The notes below the pieces were generated by a model that ran no database searches, was not told the DNA's origin, and saw nothing but the letters and a program-made list of their open reading frames with translations. Positions 1-7,483 of a stretch of 11,126 nucleotides of DNA are shown here, one piece after another. The DNA comes from JAJZQD01 sp021847735 (GTDB lineage Bacteria > Bacillota > Thermincolia > Thermincolales > UBA2595): NCBI GenBank assembly GCA_027324025.1, contig DAHVYW010000020.1, positions 1 to 11,126 of the forward strand, given 5' to 3'. Numbering within the stretch: position 1 is the first letter of the stretch; each line of letters begins with the position of its first letter. The translations under genes were made by a program, and so were the position numbers.

Positions 1-114
1 TATCCCTTCATCGGTATGAACCTTGATTATGCAAGCCTCCTGACTTCCGTCGGCTATGTTTTCATTCAGATTATCCGATCTGAGAATAAGGACCTCTACA
101 TCAGTAATTTTCAT
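1..114 (-). CDS. Enolase-superfamily (mandelate racemase/muconate lactonizing) protein, N-terminal fragment
   Basis: Only the first 38 residues are in the window; the gene continues past the left edge. It opens MKITDVEVLILRSDN and reaches IIKVHTDEGI, the first strand and turn of the capping domain found at the start of mandelate racemase/muconate lactonizing enzymes (usually 'MKIT.vev...' then 'V.v.TDeGi.G.GE'). Members are often sugar-acid dehydratases or cycloisomerases that abstract a proton next to a carboxylate using Mg2+. The catalytic barrel is not visible, so no substrate can be assigned. The ATG is preceded by GAGGGGG with 8 nt spacing. It starts 45 nt after the mutarotase-like gene and is probably the next gene of the same operon. 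Family call fairly secure; specific function unknown. Confidence 0.75.
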   Translation of the reverse strand, partial: MKITDVEVLILRSDNLNENIADGSQEACIIKVHTDEGI

Positions 115-159
115 CCAACTTTCCCCCTCAACTATTCTTTGGCTATGTTTAATACGACT

Positions 160-1200
160 TTAACAGCGCCGTCTTTCCGCTCCCCGAAGCCCGGTTTCCT
201 CCTCTGCGACTTCTCCGTCTTTGCTGATAAAGCCCACAGAGCCAAGGCCCGTGTAAATTACGGCTGTTACTTCCCACTCCAGGCTTTTGCCTGGCTGGAG
301 CGAAAGGAAGTTTCCCCTGGCGACTGTTTCGTTAAAATCATACGGACAGCCCACCGATGGCTCCAATAACGCCGTGTAGTGCCCACGCCACCCGCCATAA
401 GGCAAAAACAGCCAGATAAACGGAAACAGGTCCTTGGGAAAGACAAGCCCGAGGCCCACTCTTCGTTCGGTGTCAGTAACGGCACACCACCCGGCTCTTA
501 ACTCTGCAGCATACTGAAAATGCGTGATACCTGCCTCAGCTGGCGGTATTTTACGCATATCCCTTGTTTCTCCGCCGGCTAGCTGCATCAATGGCCATTT
601 GAAAGAATCCACCCCCTGAGGCAGCTCATCTCTGAAATCCGGGTCAACTATGACCATTCCAGCGGGAATATCAATCCTGTGCTGCGGGGTAACTGCAAAA
701 GCGGGGTGTATCTTCCAGACAAAATCCATATCGGTGAATCCTTCATTTTTGACGGTATATGTAATTGTTACCTTGGTTTCACCCGGCTTCAGGACAATCT
801 GTTTTTCAACAATACTGGGGGTGGCAAACCCCCGGGTCCGCAATCTGACTGCAAGCCGTTCCGCCGAATGCTCCTCAAGTTCGTAATCCCAGCCCAGGCT
901 CCAGAGTTCCCCGTGGTCAGGGAAAAAGTCCCCCTTGTATTGGCATTGGGTGTCACAGGGAAATATTTCGTCCCAACCACCGGACCAAAAGTCGTCGAAC
1001 TTACCGCCAAGCGGGGCCTTTTGGGCTTTGACGCGCGGATTGTGCCAGAGAAAGTCTGTGTCCAGAGGCTTGTAAATAAATTCATGCATTTTAGCCCCCA
1101 GGTCAAGTAAAATACTCAACCGGACCAGGGAGTTTTCCATGATTATTGTCCGGAGCCCACAATAACTCCAGTCTTCCGTAAATTTCAGCTGGTTTTCCAT
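160..1200 (-). CDS. Aldose-1-epimerase-like (galactose mutarotase fold) protein
   Basis: A 346-residue cytoplasmic protein without signal peptide or membrane segment. It resembles the galactose-mutarotase-like superfamily, which interconverts alpha and beta anomers of sugars. Visible landmarks are a DHGELW segment with His96, a KIHPAF segment with His165, and ALLEPS with Glu280. These fall in the order expected for the two histidines and the glutamate base of GalM, and the PGKSLEWEV strand near residue 303 is also typical. The last ~25 residues are charged and look dispensable. Start: ATG at 1200 with TAGGAG 6 nt upstream. The TAG of that Shine-Dalgarno is the stop codon of the preceding UroD-like gene, so translation of the two is probably coupled. 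Context suggests it handles the sugar taken up by the ABC transporter, or an oxidised product of it. The exact sugar is unknown. Confidence 0.72.
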   Translation of the reverse strand: MENQLKFTEDWSYCGLRTIIMENSLVRLSILLDLGAKMHEFIYKPLDTDFLWHNPRVKAQKAPLGGKFDDFWSGGWDEIFPCDTQCQYKGDFFPDHGELWSLGWDYELEEHSAERLAVRLRTRGFATPSIVEKQIVLKPGETKVTITYTVKNEGFTDMDFVWKIHPAFAVTPQHRIDIPAGMVIVDPDFRDELPQGVDSFKWPLMQLAGGETRDMRKIPPAEAGITHFQYAAELRAGWCAVTDTERRVGLGLVFPKDLFPFIWLFLPYGGWRGHYTALLEPSVGCPYDFNETVARGNFLSLQPGKSLEWEVTAVIYTGLGSVGFISKDGEVAEEETGLRGAERRRC

Positions 1201-1209
1201 ACTGTGCTC

Positions 1210-2316
1210 CTACCAATCCATCCTGGATGCATACTCTCTGGATATTTCCAGAAACTTGTTGTAGACAAATGTAATGTCTTCGCCGGCGTCAACTGTCAGG
1301 CATGGTACGGCGATCACCCGGGGAGCCAGGACCTCCATGGCATGCCTGTAATTCTTTAGGTTTTCCTGCCAGCTGTTCTCCAGGATTAAATATATGATAG
1401 CCTTATGATCAAAGATATCTCTAAACTTTCCCAGGTCATCTTTGGAATAATTGTAGGCCACGTTCAATCCCAGCAGTTTTGGCTGTCTTAAATACAGGTG
1501 GGCTGACGGATTGGGACCGCAGTTATGCATCTGACCTGGTCCCACGAAATCAAAAATGCGGTTGTTATAGGGTATACTGAAACATTCAAAGAACCTGGGT
1601 GCCATGTTGGCGCAGGCATCATCACTTACATGCCCCTTTTTGCCCTCAGGGAACCACCAGCCCGGAAAATCTGTAGCAGTTATATAGTCATAACCACCGG
1701 CAGCTTGCAGTGACCTGTCCAGAACCATGATTAGGGTCTCAGTTAACAGGTTTAACAGGTGATGCAGGGCGTCTGGATACCTGTGCATGGCCTTATATAG
1801 TCTTTCCGGGCCCAGAAGGTCCATGGCGCAGTTCACCGGGCCGTCAATGTCCAGCAGGGAAACATGCACCTGGCCCTCGGTCTGCTCGATAAAATACTTG
1901 ATCCTGCTTATACCTTCAGGCAGCAGGCCATCCGTCTCAGGATCAGGCATTTTCAGGCTGTATACTTCCTCCATGTGCTGTATCAACGGGCCCTCAACGT
2001 ACGGTGTCTGGTCGGGATACAAACCATACTTCACCTTCGCGCCAAAGGCGGAAGCGATAGGAATACAGCCCACATCAACCCTCATGCTGGGGATATAGTC
2101 AGGGATAACCAGAGACCTTTCCACAGACTCCAGGCGCACCTTGAGCTGTTTATCCCTATCCACCATCTGTTCTGTCACGGTGTAACCCCACGGGTTTGCA
2201 GCAACATCCATCATAATAGGAATATGGTCAACCTTTTTGTATTCCCACACGTCCCTTACCAGTTGTTTTCTTCTCTCCACCTCGTCCCCAGGGGGAACAT
2301 GAAAATCCAAAGCCAT
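1210..2316 (-). CDS. UroD-superfamily protein with MtaA/MtbA-like zinc motif
   Basis: A 368-residue protein of the uroporphyrinogen decarboxylase/methylcobamide:thiol methyltransferase superfamily (TIM barrel, cytoplasmic). It lacks the MRQAGR-type N-terminal motif of true HemE. Instead it has QMHNCG (His264, Cys266) and a distal Cys339 in AVPCLTVDAGED. That order and spacing match the H-x-C...C zinc ligands of corrinoid methyltransferases MtaA/MtbA/CmuA, which activate a thiol as methyl acceptor. No corrinoid protein or methyl-transferring partner gene is in the window, so methyltransfer is inference. Start: ATG at 2316 is chosen because AAGGTGA sits 5 nt upstream. An in-frame GTG at 2325 lies within that Shine-Dalgarno. 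It follows the ATPase gene by 42 nt and precedes the mutarotase-like gene by 9 nt. Family confident; reaction open. Confidence 0.75.
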   Translation of the reverse strand: MALDFHVPPGDEVERRKQLVRDVWEYKKVDHIPIMMDVAANPWGYTVTEQMVDRDKQLKVRLESVERSLVIPDYIPSMRVDVGCIPIASAFGAKVKYGLYPDQTPYVEGPLIQHMEEVYSLKMPDPETDGLLPEGISRIKYFIEQTEGQVHVSLLDIDGPVNCAMDLLGPERLYKAMHRYPDALHHLLNLLTETLIMVLDRSLQAAGGYDYITATDFPGWWFPEGKKGHVSDDACANMAPRFFECFSIPYNNRIFDFVGPGQMHNCGPNPSAHLYLRQPKLLGLNVAYNYSKDDLGKFRDIFDHKAIIYLILENSWQENLKNYRHAMEVLAPRVIAVPCLTVDAGEDITFVYNKFLEISREYASRMDW

Positions 2317-2358
2317 CTGTCTCACCTTTTCATTTGATTTGCTGCGGTTGGTTTGTTA

Positions 2359-3459
2359 TTAAAACAAAGCTGTTTCCGTTTCTGTTTCGAATATATGAAT
2401 CTTATTCATATTAATAAACACCGGTATGCTTTCTTCCGTTGCTGCCCTAGTGCCTGCCTGGGCCCTTACGGTAAGGGAGTAACGGTCGGCTTTCAGATAC
2501 AGTAAAACCTCAGAACCAAGCTGTTCAACAACTTCAACCAATGCCTCAACTCTGCTGTCCCCGTATGTTTGAGCTGCATTTTCACCGACATGGATATTTT
2601 CAGGCCTAATACCCATCAGTACCTCTTTGTTGATGTGTTTCTCCAGGAGTGTAAACCTTTCAGCAGGTGCCGGCAGTCTAAATGAACCGGCATCAAGCGT
2701 TATTTTGCCGTCGTCGCTTATTACACGGCAGTTAATGAAATTCATGGTAGGGGAACCGATAAAGCCGGCTACGAAAACATTGACGGGTTTGTCGTAAATT
2801 TCCTGGGGAGCCGCCACCTGCTGGATGACCCCGTCTTTCATTACTACAATGCGTGTACCCATGGTCATGGCCTCGGTCTGGTCATGGGTCACATAGATTA
2901 TGGTGTTTTTAAGGCGGTTATGAAGTTTTATCAGCTCTGTCCTCATCTGCACCCGCAGTTTGGCGTCAAGGTTTGAGAGAGGCTCATCCATCAAAAGCAC
3001 GTCAGGTTCCCGCACAATGGCACGTCCTACGGCAACACGCTGCCGCTGACCTCCTGACAGTTCCTTGGGCTTTCGTTTAAGCAATTCAGTAATGCCCAGG
3101 GTCTCTGCTACCTCGTTTATCCTCTTGTCAATTTCCGCTTTGGGCATTTTGGCAAGTTTCAGGCCAAAGGCCATGTTTTCATAAACATCCATGTGAGGGT
3201 ATAGGGCATAGTTCTGAAAAACCATGGCAATTCCACGGTCCTTCGGGTGGACATCGTTCACTATCCGGTCACCGATAATTATTTCACCTGATGTCAGGTC
3301 CTCCAGTCCGGCGACCATCCTGAGGGTGGTTGATTTCCCACAGCCCGACGGCCCTACCAGGACAAGGAATTCCTTGTCTTCAATCTCGAGGTTTACATTT
3401 TTCACTATCCGGACATCACCAAAATTTTTGACTACATTTCTCAAGACTACTCTTGCCAT
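2359..3459 (-). CDS. Carbohydrate ABC transporter ATPase (MalK/UgpC/MsmK type)
   Basis: A 366-residue ATPase, the normal length for CUT1-family MalK/UgpC proteins. It energises uptake by binding the EAA loops of the two permeases on the inner face of the membrane. Motifs in order: Walker A GPSGCGKS (36-43), Q-loop Gln82, signature LSGGQ (134-138), Walker B VLLMDE with catalytic Glu159, D-loop SNLDA, and switch His192 in THDQTEA. Residues ~240-366 form the C-terminal TOBE/OB-fold regulatory domain, including MGIRPENI near 282. All catalytic residues are intact. ATG at 3459 is preceded by AAGGAGG. Three genes separate it from the permeases, but it lies in the same gene string, so it is probably the dedicated ATPase of this importer. 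The sequence alone does not separate MalK, UgpC and MsmK substrates. Confidence 0.95.
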   Translation of the reverse strand: MARVVLRNVVKNFGDVRIVKNVNLEIEDKEFLVLVGPSGCGKSTTLRMVAGLEDLTSGEIIIGDRIVNDVHPKDRGIAMVFQNYALYPHMDVYENMAFGLKLAKMPKAEIDKRINEVAETLGITELLKRKPKELSGGQRQRVAVGRAIVREPDVLLMDEPLSNLDAKLRVQMRTELIKLHNRLKNTIIYVTHDQTEAMTMGTRIVVMKDGVIQQVAAPQEIYDKPVNVFVAGFIGSPTMNFINCRVISDDGKITLDAGSFRLPAPAERFTLLEKHINKEVLMGIRPENIHVGENAAQTYGDSRVEALVEVVEQLGSEVLLYLKADRYSLTVRAQAGTRAATEESIPVFINMNKIHIFETETETALF

Positions 3460-3479
3460 TGGTTGTCCTCCTTAACAAG

Positions 3480-4589
3480 CTATAAGCACTCCTTCAGTTC
3501 ATTGGGATACATGGATAGCTGAAAAAAACCGTCTTCTGTTACCAGGTAGTTGTTTTCCAACCTCATCCCGCCTAACCCAGGAAGGTAGATACCGGGTTCC
3601 AGGGTAATTACCGAACCGGCCTTAAGTACATCGTCACTGGCAGGTATTATGAGCGGTCTCTCAAAGTAGCCCAACCCAATGCCGTGTCCCGCGTGATGAG
3701 GAAAAAAGTCGCCATACCCGCTGTCTTCGATAACGTGCTTCACAGATGCATAGACTTTTTTGGCCGGCGTGCCGGCCTTGATTTTCGCTTCACCGGCAGT
3801 CATGGCTTCCTGCAGCACCTGATAAACCTTTTTTTGCTCTTCAGATGCCCGGCCCACAACAAAGGTCCTGGTAGTATCACCGTAGTAACCGTGAAAATAG
3901 GGAAGGATATCAATTATAACCAGGTCCCCTTCTTTTACCTGCCTCGGTGTTGGCTTGCCGCCAATGTCAACAGTCCGCTCCCCTGTAACACAGTCACAGA
4001 TGAAATCAATTGGTTCACCCGCAGATACATTCAGCTCCCTTTGAATAACACTGTATAATTCAAGCTCGGAGACACCGGGTTTGAGAAAATCCGCCACCGC
4101 CCGGTGAACATTGTCACATAGACTGATGCTTTTTTTGATAAGTGCTATTTCGGCTGCATCCTTGGTGATTGTCATTTCATCAAGCAAGTCGGCAACATCA
4201 GATACAACCCCGCAAGTCTGATTGACCACTTTATGGAGCCTTGCCGGCAGGTAATCCATATCTATCCCAAGAACATTCCATCCCTTATCCCGGAACATGC
4301 CCTCCAAAGCTGCAGCCGCATTTTTTATGGGGTTGCATATCTCGTCAACAGCGTATTCCTGGTATGTCTTCACCTGCCCTTCAAAGTCCTGGGGCGCCTC
4401 ACCCGAAGCGGTTAGCAGCGTGGCCTTTCCACTACCGTCAATCAATACCCCGCTGTAATTGTATTTCCCCGGTAGGACATCGGTAAAGTAATAAACATAG
4501 GCAGGTCTACTCATAAGAACGGCATCCAGCCTCAACTGCGCCATATGCAGTATCAGTTTTTCAATCCTGGCTTTTGTGTGTTTTTTCAT
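3480..4589 (-). CDS. M24-family (Xaa-Pro aminopeptidase/prolidase-like) metallohydrolase
   Basis: A 369-residue protein with the two-domain layout of M24 enzymes: a creatinase-like N-terminal domain (to ~140) and a pita-bread catalytic domain. All five dinuclear-metal ligands are recognisable: Asp227, Asp238 (GYYGDTTRTF), His302 (HHAGHGIGL), Glu331 (LEPGIY) and Glu345 (MRLENN). Intact ligands argue against creatinase, which has lost them, and for a metal-dependent hydrolase. One oddity: the motif reads GLGYFERP where prolidases and AMPP have a conserved His before the Glu, so Phe309 replaces a second-shell catalytic His. A sugar uptake operon is an unusual place for a peptidase. It may cleave an amide or imine bond in the imported compound, or be a housekeeping dipeptidase caught in the operon. 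SD GGAGGG precedes the ATG; gaps are 22 nt upstream and 20 nt downstream. Confidence 0.85.
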   Translation of the reverse strand: MKKHTKARIEKLILHMAQLRLDAVLMSRPAYVYYFTDVLPGKYNYSGVLIDGSGKATLLTASGEAPQDFEGQVKTYQEYAVDEICNPIKNAAAALEGMFRDKGWNVLGIDMDYLPARLHKVVNQTCGVVSDVADLLDEMTITKDAAEIALIKKSISLCDNVHRAVADFLKPGVSELELYSVIQRELNVSAGEPIDFICDCVTGERTVDIGGKPTPRQVKEGDLVIIDILPYFHGYYGDTTRTFVVGRASEEQKKVYQVLQEAMTAGEAKIKAGTPAKKVYASVKHVIEDSGYGDFFPHHAGHGIGLGYFERPLIIPASDDVLKAGSVITLEPGIYLPGLGGMRLENNYLVTEDGFFQLSMYPNELKECL

Positions 4590-4611
4590 TTATATATCCC
4601 TCCAGAAATGC

Positions 4612-5640
4612 CTAAGGAATCAGGACAGCCTTTATACAGCCGTCTCTCTTTTCTTCCATCCATGTAACGGCATCCTTCGCCTGTTCCAGTGTAAAACTGT
4701 GGGTAACCAATGGTTTCAGGGTATTTTTCCCAGAGGACAGGAGATTCAAAGCCCGTTCCCAGAAATGAGGCTGGCCCGAAGTGCCGTACATGGTAAGTTC
4801 TTTTACAGCAATATCTGTAATCGGCAAACCTACAAGCCCCGAGGGGCAACCGTAAAAAATCACCTGCCCGCCTTTTCGCACTAACTGCACCGACTGTAGT
4901 ATAGTCTCCGGTAGGCCTACGGCTTCGATGGAAACATCGACTCCTCTGCCCTCTGTTTCCTCCATCACCCGGTCCCAAACCATATCTTTGACGGCGCGGG
5001 CGTCCAGTATCACGTCTGCACCAAATTCCCGGCCGATCTTAAGTCGTTCGGCCCGGGTGCCAACCAGGATAATTTTCCCGGCCCCCGCAGCCCTGGCCAA
5101 TTGAACAAAACTTAACCCGGCTGGCCCTGCCCCCAGCACCAGCACGGTATCCTCCAGGGAAATCTTCACATTTCCTATAGCGCCTGCGGGGCAAATGTAA
5201 GATTCGGCTATCCCGCCTTCTTCATAAGTCAGGTTTTCAGGCAGCCGGTACAGGTTTCTGGCAGGAGCAAGTACATATTCTGCCCATCCCCCGTTATGGG
5301 TAATTCCTATATCGTAACCCCAATTACAGAGGTGTTTCATTCCTCTTCTGCAAAACCAGCAGGTGCCACAATTGATGCTGGTTTCGACCACCACGCGGTC
5401 GCCCACCTGCCACCCGTCTACTCCCGGCCCTATTACCTCAATGTCACCGGCAATCTCATGGCCGAGAATCAGCGGCGGGTTCCGGAAGTTAAGCAAACCC
5501 CTGATAATGTGTATATCTGTAGCACATACTCCGGCAGCCCGAACACTAACCAAAACTTCCCCTTCCCCCGGAACAGGAGTGGGAACTTCCTCAAAAACTA
5601 TGTTGTCTTTTCCTTTCCATACAATCGCCTTCATTGTCAC
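4612..5640 (-). CDS. Zinc-dependent medium-chain alcohol/polyol dehydrogenase
   Basis: A 342-residue cytoplasmic MDR-family dehydrogenase of the sorbitol/threonine dehydrogenase type. Catalytic zinc ligands appear to be Cys39, His61-Glu62 (GHEIAGD) and Glu146. The structural zinc site is complete with Cys91, Cys94, Cys97 and Cys105. The Rossmann loop is GAGPAG (170-175). At the end of the second strand, where NAD-specific relatives carry Asp, the sequence is VGTRAERL (Gly194-Thr195-Arg196), hinting at NADP(H) preference. It probably oxidises a hydroxyl of the imported sugar, polyol or sugar acid. Start is uncertain: GTG at 5640 has AAAAGGA 9 nt upstream, and ATG at 5634 is two codons inside. 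It begins 14 nt after the MalG-like gene and ends 22 nt before the M24 gene. Confidence 0.9.
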   Translation of the reverse strand: MTMKAIVWKGKDNIVFEEVPTPVPGEGEVLVSVRAAGVCATDIHIIRGLLNFRNPPLILGHEIAGDIEVIGPGVDGWQVGDRVVVETSINCGTCWFCRRGMKHLCNWGYDIGITHNGGWAEYVLAPARNLYRLPENLTYEEGGIAESYICPAGAIGNVKISLEDTVLVLGAGPAGLSFVQLARAAGAGKIILVGTRAERLKIGREFGADVILDARAVKDMVWDRVMEETEGRGVDVSIEAVGLPETILQSVQLVRKGGQVIFYGCPSGLVGLPITDIAVKELTMYGTSGQPHFWERALNLLSSGKNTLKPLVTHSFTLEQAKDAVTWMEEKRDGCIKAVLIP

Positions 5641-5654
5641 AACCCCATTTCCTT

Positions 5655-6488
5655 TTAACCTTTGACTGAGCCGGCAGTCATACCCTTAATAAAATACCTC
5701 TGGCCGAAAATATACAGTACCAGAACCGGCAGAGTTGCTATCACCAAGCCTGCCATCGTTACGGGAATGTTCAGGTTATACCTTGACTGAAAAGCAGTCA
5801 GACCAACCATCAAAGTCTTCAGGGAATCGTCCTGCAGGAAGATAACCGCAATCATCAGTTCGTTCCAGGCCCATAATACGTTGACAATTGTCAGGGTTAC
5901 AAAAGCAGGCATGGACAGCGGGATAATAATCCTGAAAAGGATCTGCAGGGTCGAGCAGCCATCCAGGTAAGCTGCTTCAATTATGGAGGTGGGTATCGAT
6001 TTGAAAAAGCTGGTCAGAAGGAAAATCGAAAACGGCAGCAATAAACCAACGTAAATAATCACAACCCCATACATGGTGTTAATCAGGCCCATGTCTACCA
6101 GGAAGTTAAACAAGGGGATAACCATCACTACCGGTGGAACCACCATAAGCGCAATAATAAAATTAAGAAGGATATCCTTGTTTCTGAACCTCAGCCGGGC
6201 AAAAGCATAGGCAGCAAGGCTTGCGATTGCTGCAACAACAATAACACTGGAAAAGGTAAGCAGCATACTGTTGGCAAACCACTTTATAAAGTTACCGCCG
6301 CTGAAAACCTGGGAGTAACTTTCAAAAGAAAATGAATGGGGCAGGTTGAATTTGTTATAAACATACTCTTCCTTGGTCTTAAAAGAGGTAATAACCATGA
6401 AGTAGATGGGAAAGAGGGCGCTGAGACTCATAAACATTAGAACGACGTGTTTTAAAAACACACCTGGAGTTAACTTATTCCGTGTCAC
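5655..6488 (-). CDS. Carbohydrate ABC transporter permease (MalG type)
   Basis: A 277-residue inner-membrane permease of the CUT1 family, with about six hydrophobic segments (roughly 13-33, 72-95, 107-128, 138-160, 195-215, 243-262). The cytoplasmic EAA loop that docks the ATPase is clear at 171-190 (EAAYLDGCSTLQ..., ending IIPLSMP). The C-terminus QRYFIKGMTAGSVKG is a hallmark of MalG-like proteins. The start is a GTG at 6488 inside the 3' end of the MalF-like gene, giving a 14-nt overlap. GGAGG lies 7 nt upstream of it, so translation is probably coupled to give equal amounts of the two permeases. Role secure; substrate not readable from sequence. Confidence 0.95.
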   Translation of the reverse strand: MTRNKLTPGVFLKHVVLMFMSLSALFPIYFMVITSFKTKEEYVYNKFNLPHSFSFESYSQVFSGGNFIKWFANSMLLTFSSVIVVAAIASLAAYAFARLRFRNKDILLNFIIALMVVPPVVMVIPLFNFLVDMGLINTMYGVVIIYVGLLLPFSIFLLTSFFKSIPTSIIEAAYLDGCSTLQILFRIIIPLSMPAFVTLTIVNVLWAWNELMIAVIFLQDDSLKTLMVGLTAFQSRYNLNIPVTMAGLVIATLPVLVLYIFGQRYFIKGMTAGSVKG

Positions 6489-7410
6489 TGTCCAACCCTC
6501 CTCTGACTTTAAACTGTAAGAATATAACGATGGAAGTAACTATCAAAAGAATAACCCCTACCGCACTGGCCGTTCCCATCAGGTTAAAGCGGAAGCCCTG
6601 CTGATAAATGTAAAGTTCGGAAACCATGGTGCTGGTACCCGGACCACCCTTGGTCATTACATAAACATAGTTGAATACCCAGCTGATCATCGTAATGACA
6701 GCAACTATACTATAAAACTGGATTATGCCGCGCAATTGTGGGATGGTAATATTCCAATGGGTCTGCCACCAACTGGCACCGTCCAGTTTTGCCGCCTCAT
6801 AAAGTTCTTCCGGCACCGAAAGCAGCCTGGACAGGAACAGAATGACCCCGAAACCCAGTTCTTTCCAAATAATAACTACCATTACCGTGGGCAGGGCCAG
6901 TTTTGAGTCGGCCAGCCAATCCAGGGCCAAGCGTCCCAAGCCCACGCTTCTCAAGATTTCATTAAGGATGCCGTTGTACTGGAATATATAACTGAAAACA
7001 ATGCCCACGACGGGGATAGCCAAAAGGTAGGGCAAAAAAACAATGCTCCTGTAAGCCTGCCACCCTCTAATCTTCTCGTAAAGTAGGATTGCAAAGAAAA
7101 TAGACAGGATAACCAATATTGGGACACACAGCAGAAGGATGGCATTGTTTTTTGCAGCCTGCCGGAAAATGTCATCATTTAACAGCCCCCTGTAATTCGC
7201 CAGGCCAACCCATTTCCACTGGCCATAGTCCTGAACCTGAAGGCTGTACTGTACGAGCTTTACTACAGGATAAAGGAACACAGAGACTATTACCAATACA
7301 GCCGGAGCTAAAAATAAAAGGGCCTGATAGCGGTCAGTAAGCTTTCTCTCGGCCCTTTTTTCCGTCGAACCGGTCGAAACAAGATCGGTTGCTTGATTCA
7401 TGCCTTTCAT
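6475..7410 (-). CDS. Carbohydrate ABC transporter permease (MalF type)
   Basis: A 311-residue CUT1 permease forming the membrane channel with the MalG-like protein. After a hydrophilic N-terminal ~25 residues there are about six membrane segments (near 30-55, 89-110, 121-143, 173-195, 229-252, 282-300). The EAA loop is at 205-226 (EAAKLDGASWWQ..., ending ITIPQL). The conserved TKGGPGTST stretch near 253 is characteristic of MalF/UgpA-type permeases. ATG at 7410 is preceded by AAGGAAGGGA. A second in-frame ATG three codons on is less well placed. It follows the binding-protein gene after a 73-nt gap holding two stable hairpins, and overlaps the next gene by 14 nt. Confidence 0.95.
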   Translation of the reverse strand: MKGMNQATDLVSTGSTEKRAERKLTDRYQALLFLAPAVLVIVSVFLYPVVKLVQYSLQVQDYGQWKWVGLANYRGLLNDDIFRQAAKNNAILLLCVPILVILSIFFAILLYEKIRGWQAYRSIVFLPYLLAIPVVGIVFSYIFQYNGILNEILRSVGLGRLALDWLADSKLALPTVMVVIIWKELGFGVILFLSRLLSVPEELYEAAKLDGASWWQTHWNITIPQLRGIIQFYSIVAVITMISWVFNYVYVMTKGGPGTSTMVSELYIYQQGFRFNLMGTASAVGVILLIVTSIVIFLQFKVRGGLDSDTE

Positions 7411-7427
7411 TCCCTTCCTTCAAAACG

Positions 7428-7462
7428 CCCCCATCAGGGGGAGGGGCCGTGCAGCCGGCCCC
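7428..7462 (-). terminator. Two stem-loops between binding-protein and permease genes (attenuator/mRNA stabiliser)
   Basis: Read on the minus strand, the first stem is GGGGCCG/CGGCCCC (7 bp perfect, 6-nt loop, 7443-7462). The second is CCCCC/GGGGG with a 4-nt loop (7428-7441), followed by GTTTTG. The run of T is short, so full termination is unlikely. Partial termination or 3'-end protection of the upstream binding-protein message is the usual role of such structures and would give excess binding protein over permease. Hairpins are directly visible; function is inferred. Confidence 0.6.
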
Positions 7463-7483
7463 CCGCTGCTGTATATTTATCCC

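Noticed and set aside
16..369. Plus-strand open frame of 117 codons at the left edge
   Set aside because: It lies opposite the enolase-superfamily start and the 3' end of the mutarotase-like gene, both of which have recognisable protein sequence; its own translation shows no domain.
1210..2316. Reading this gene as heme-pathway HemE
   Set aside because: The HemE N-terminal MRQAGR-type motif is missing, an H-x-C...C zinc triad is present, and there are no heme genes nearby.
3480..4589. Reading the M24 gene as creatinase
   Set aside because: Creatinases have lost the metal ligands; all five are intact here.
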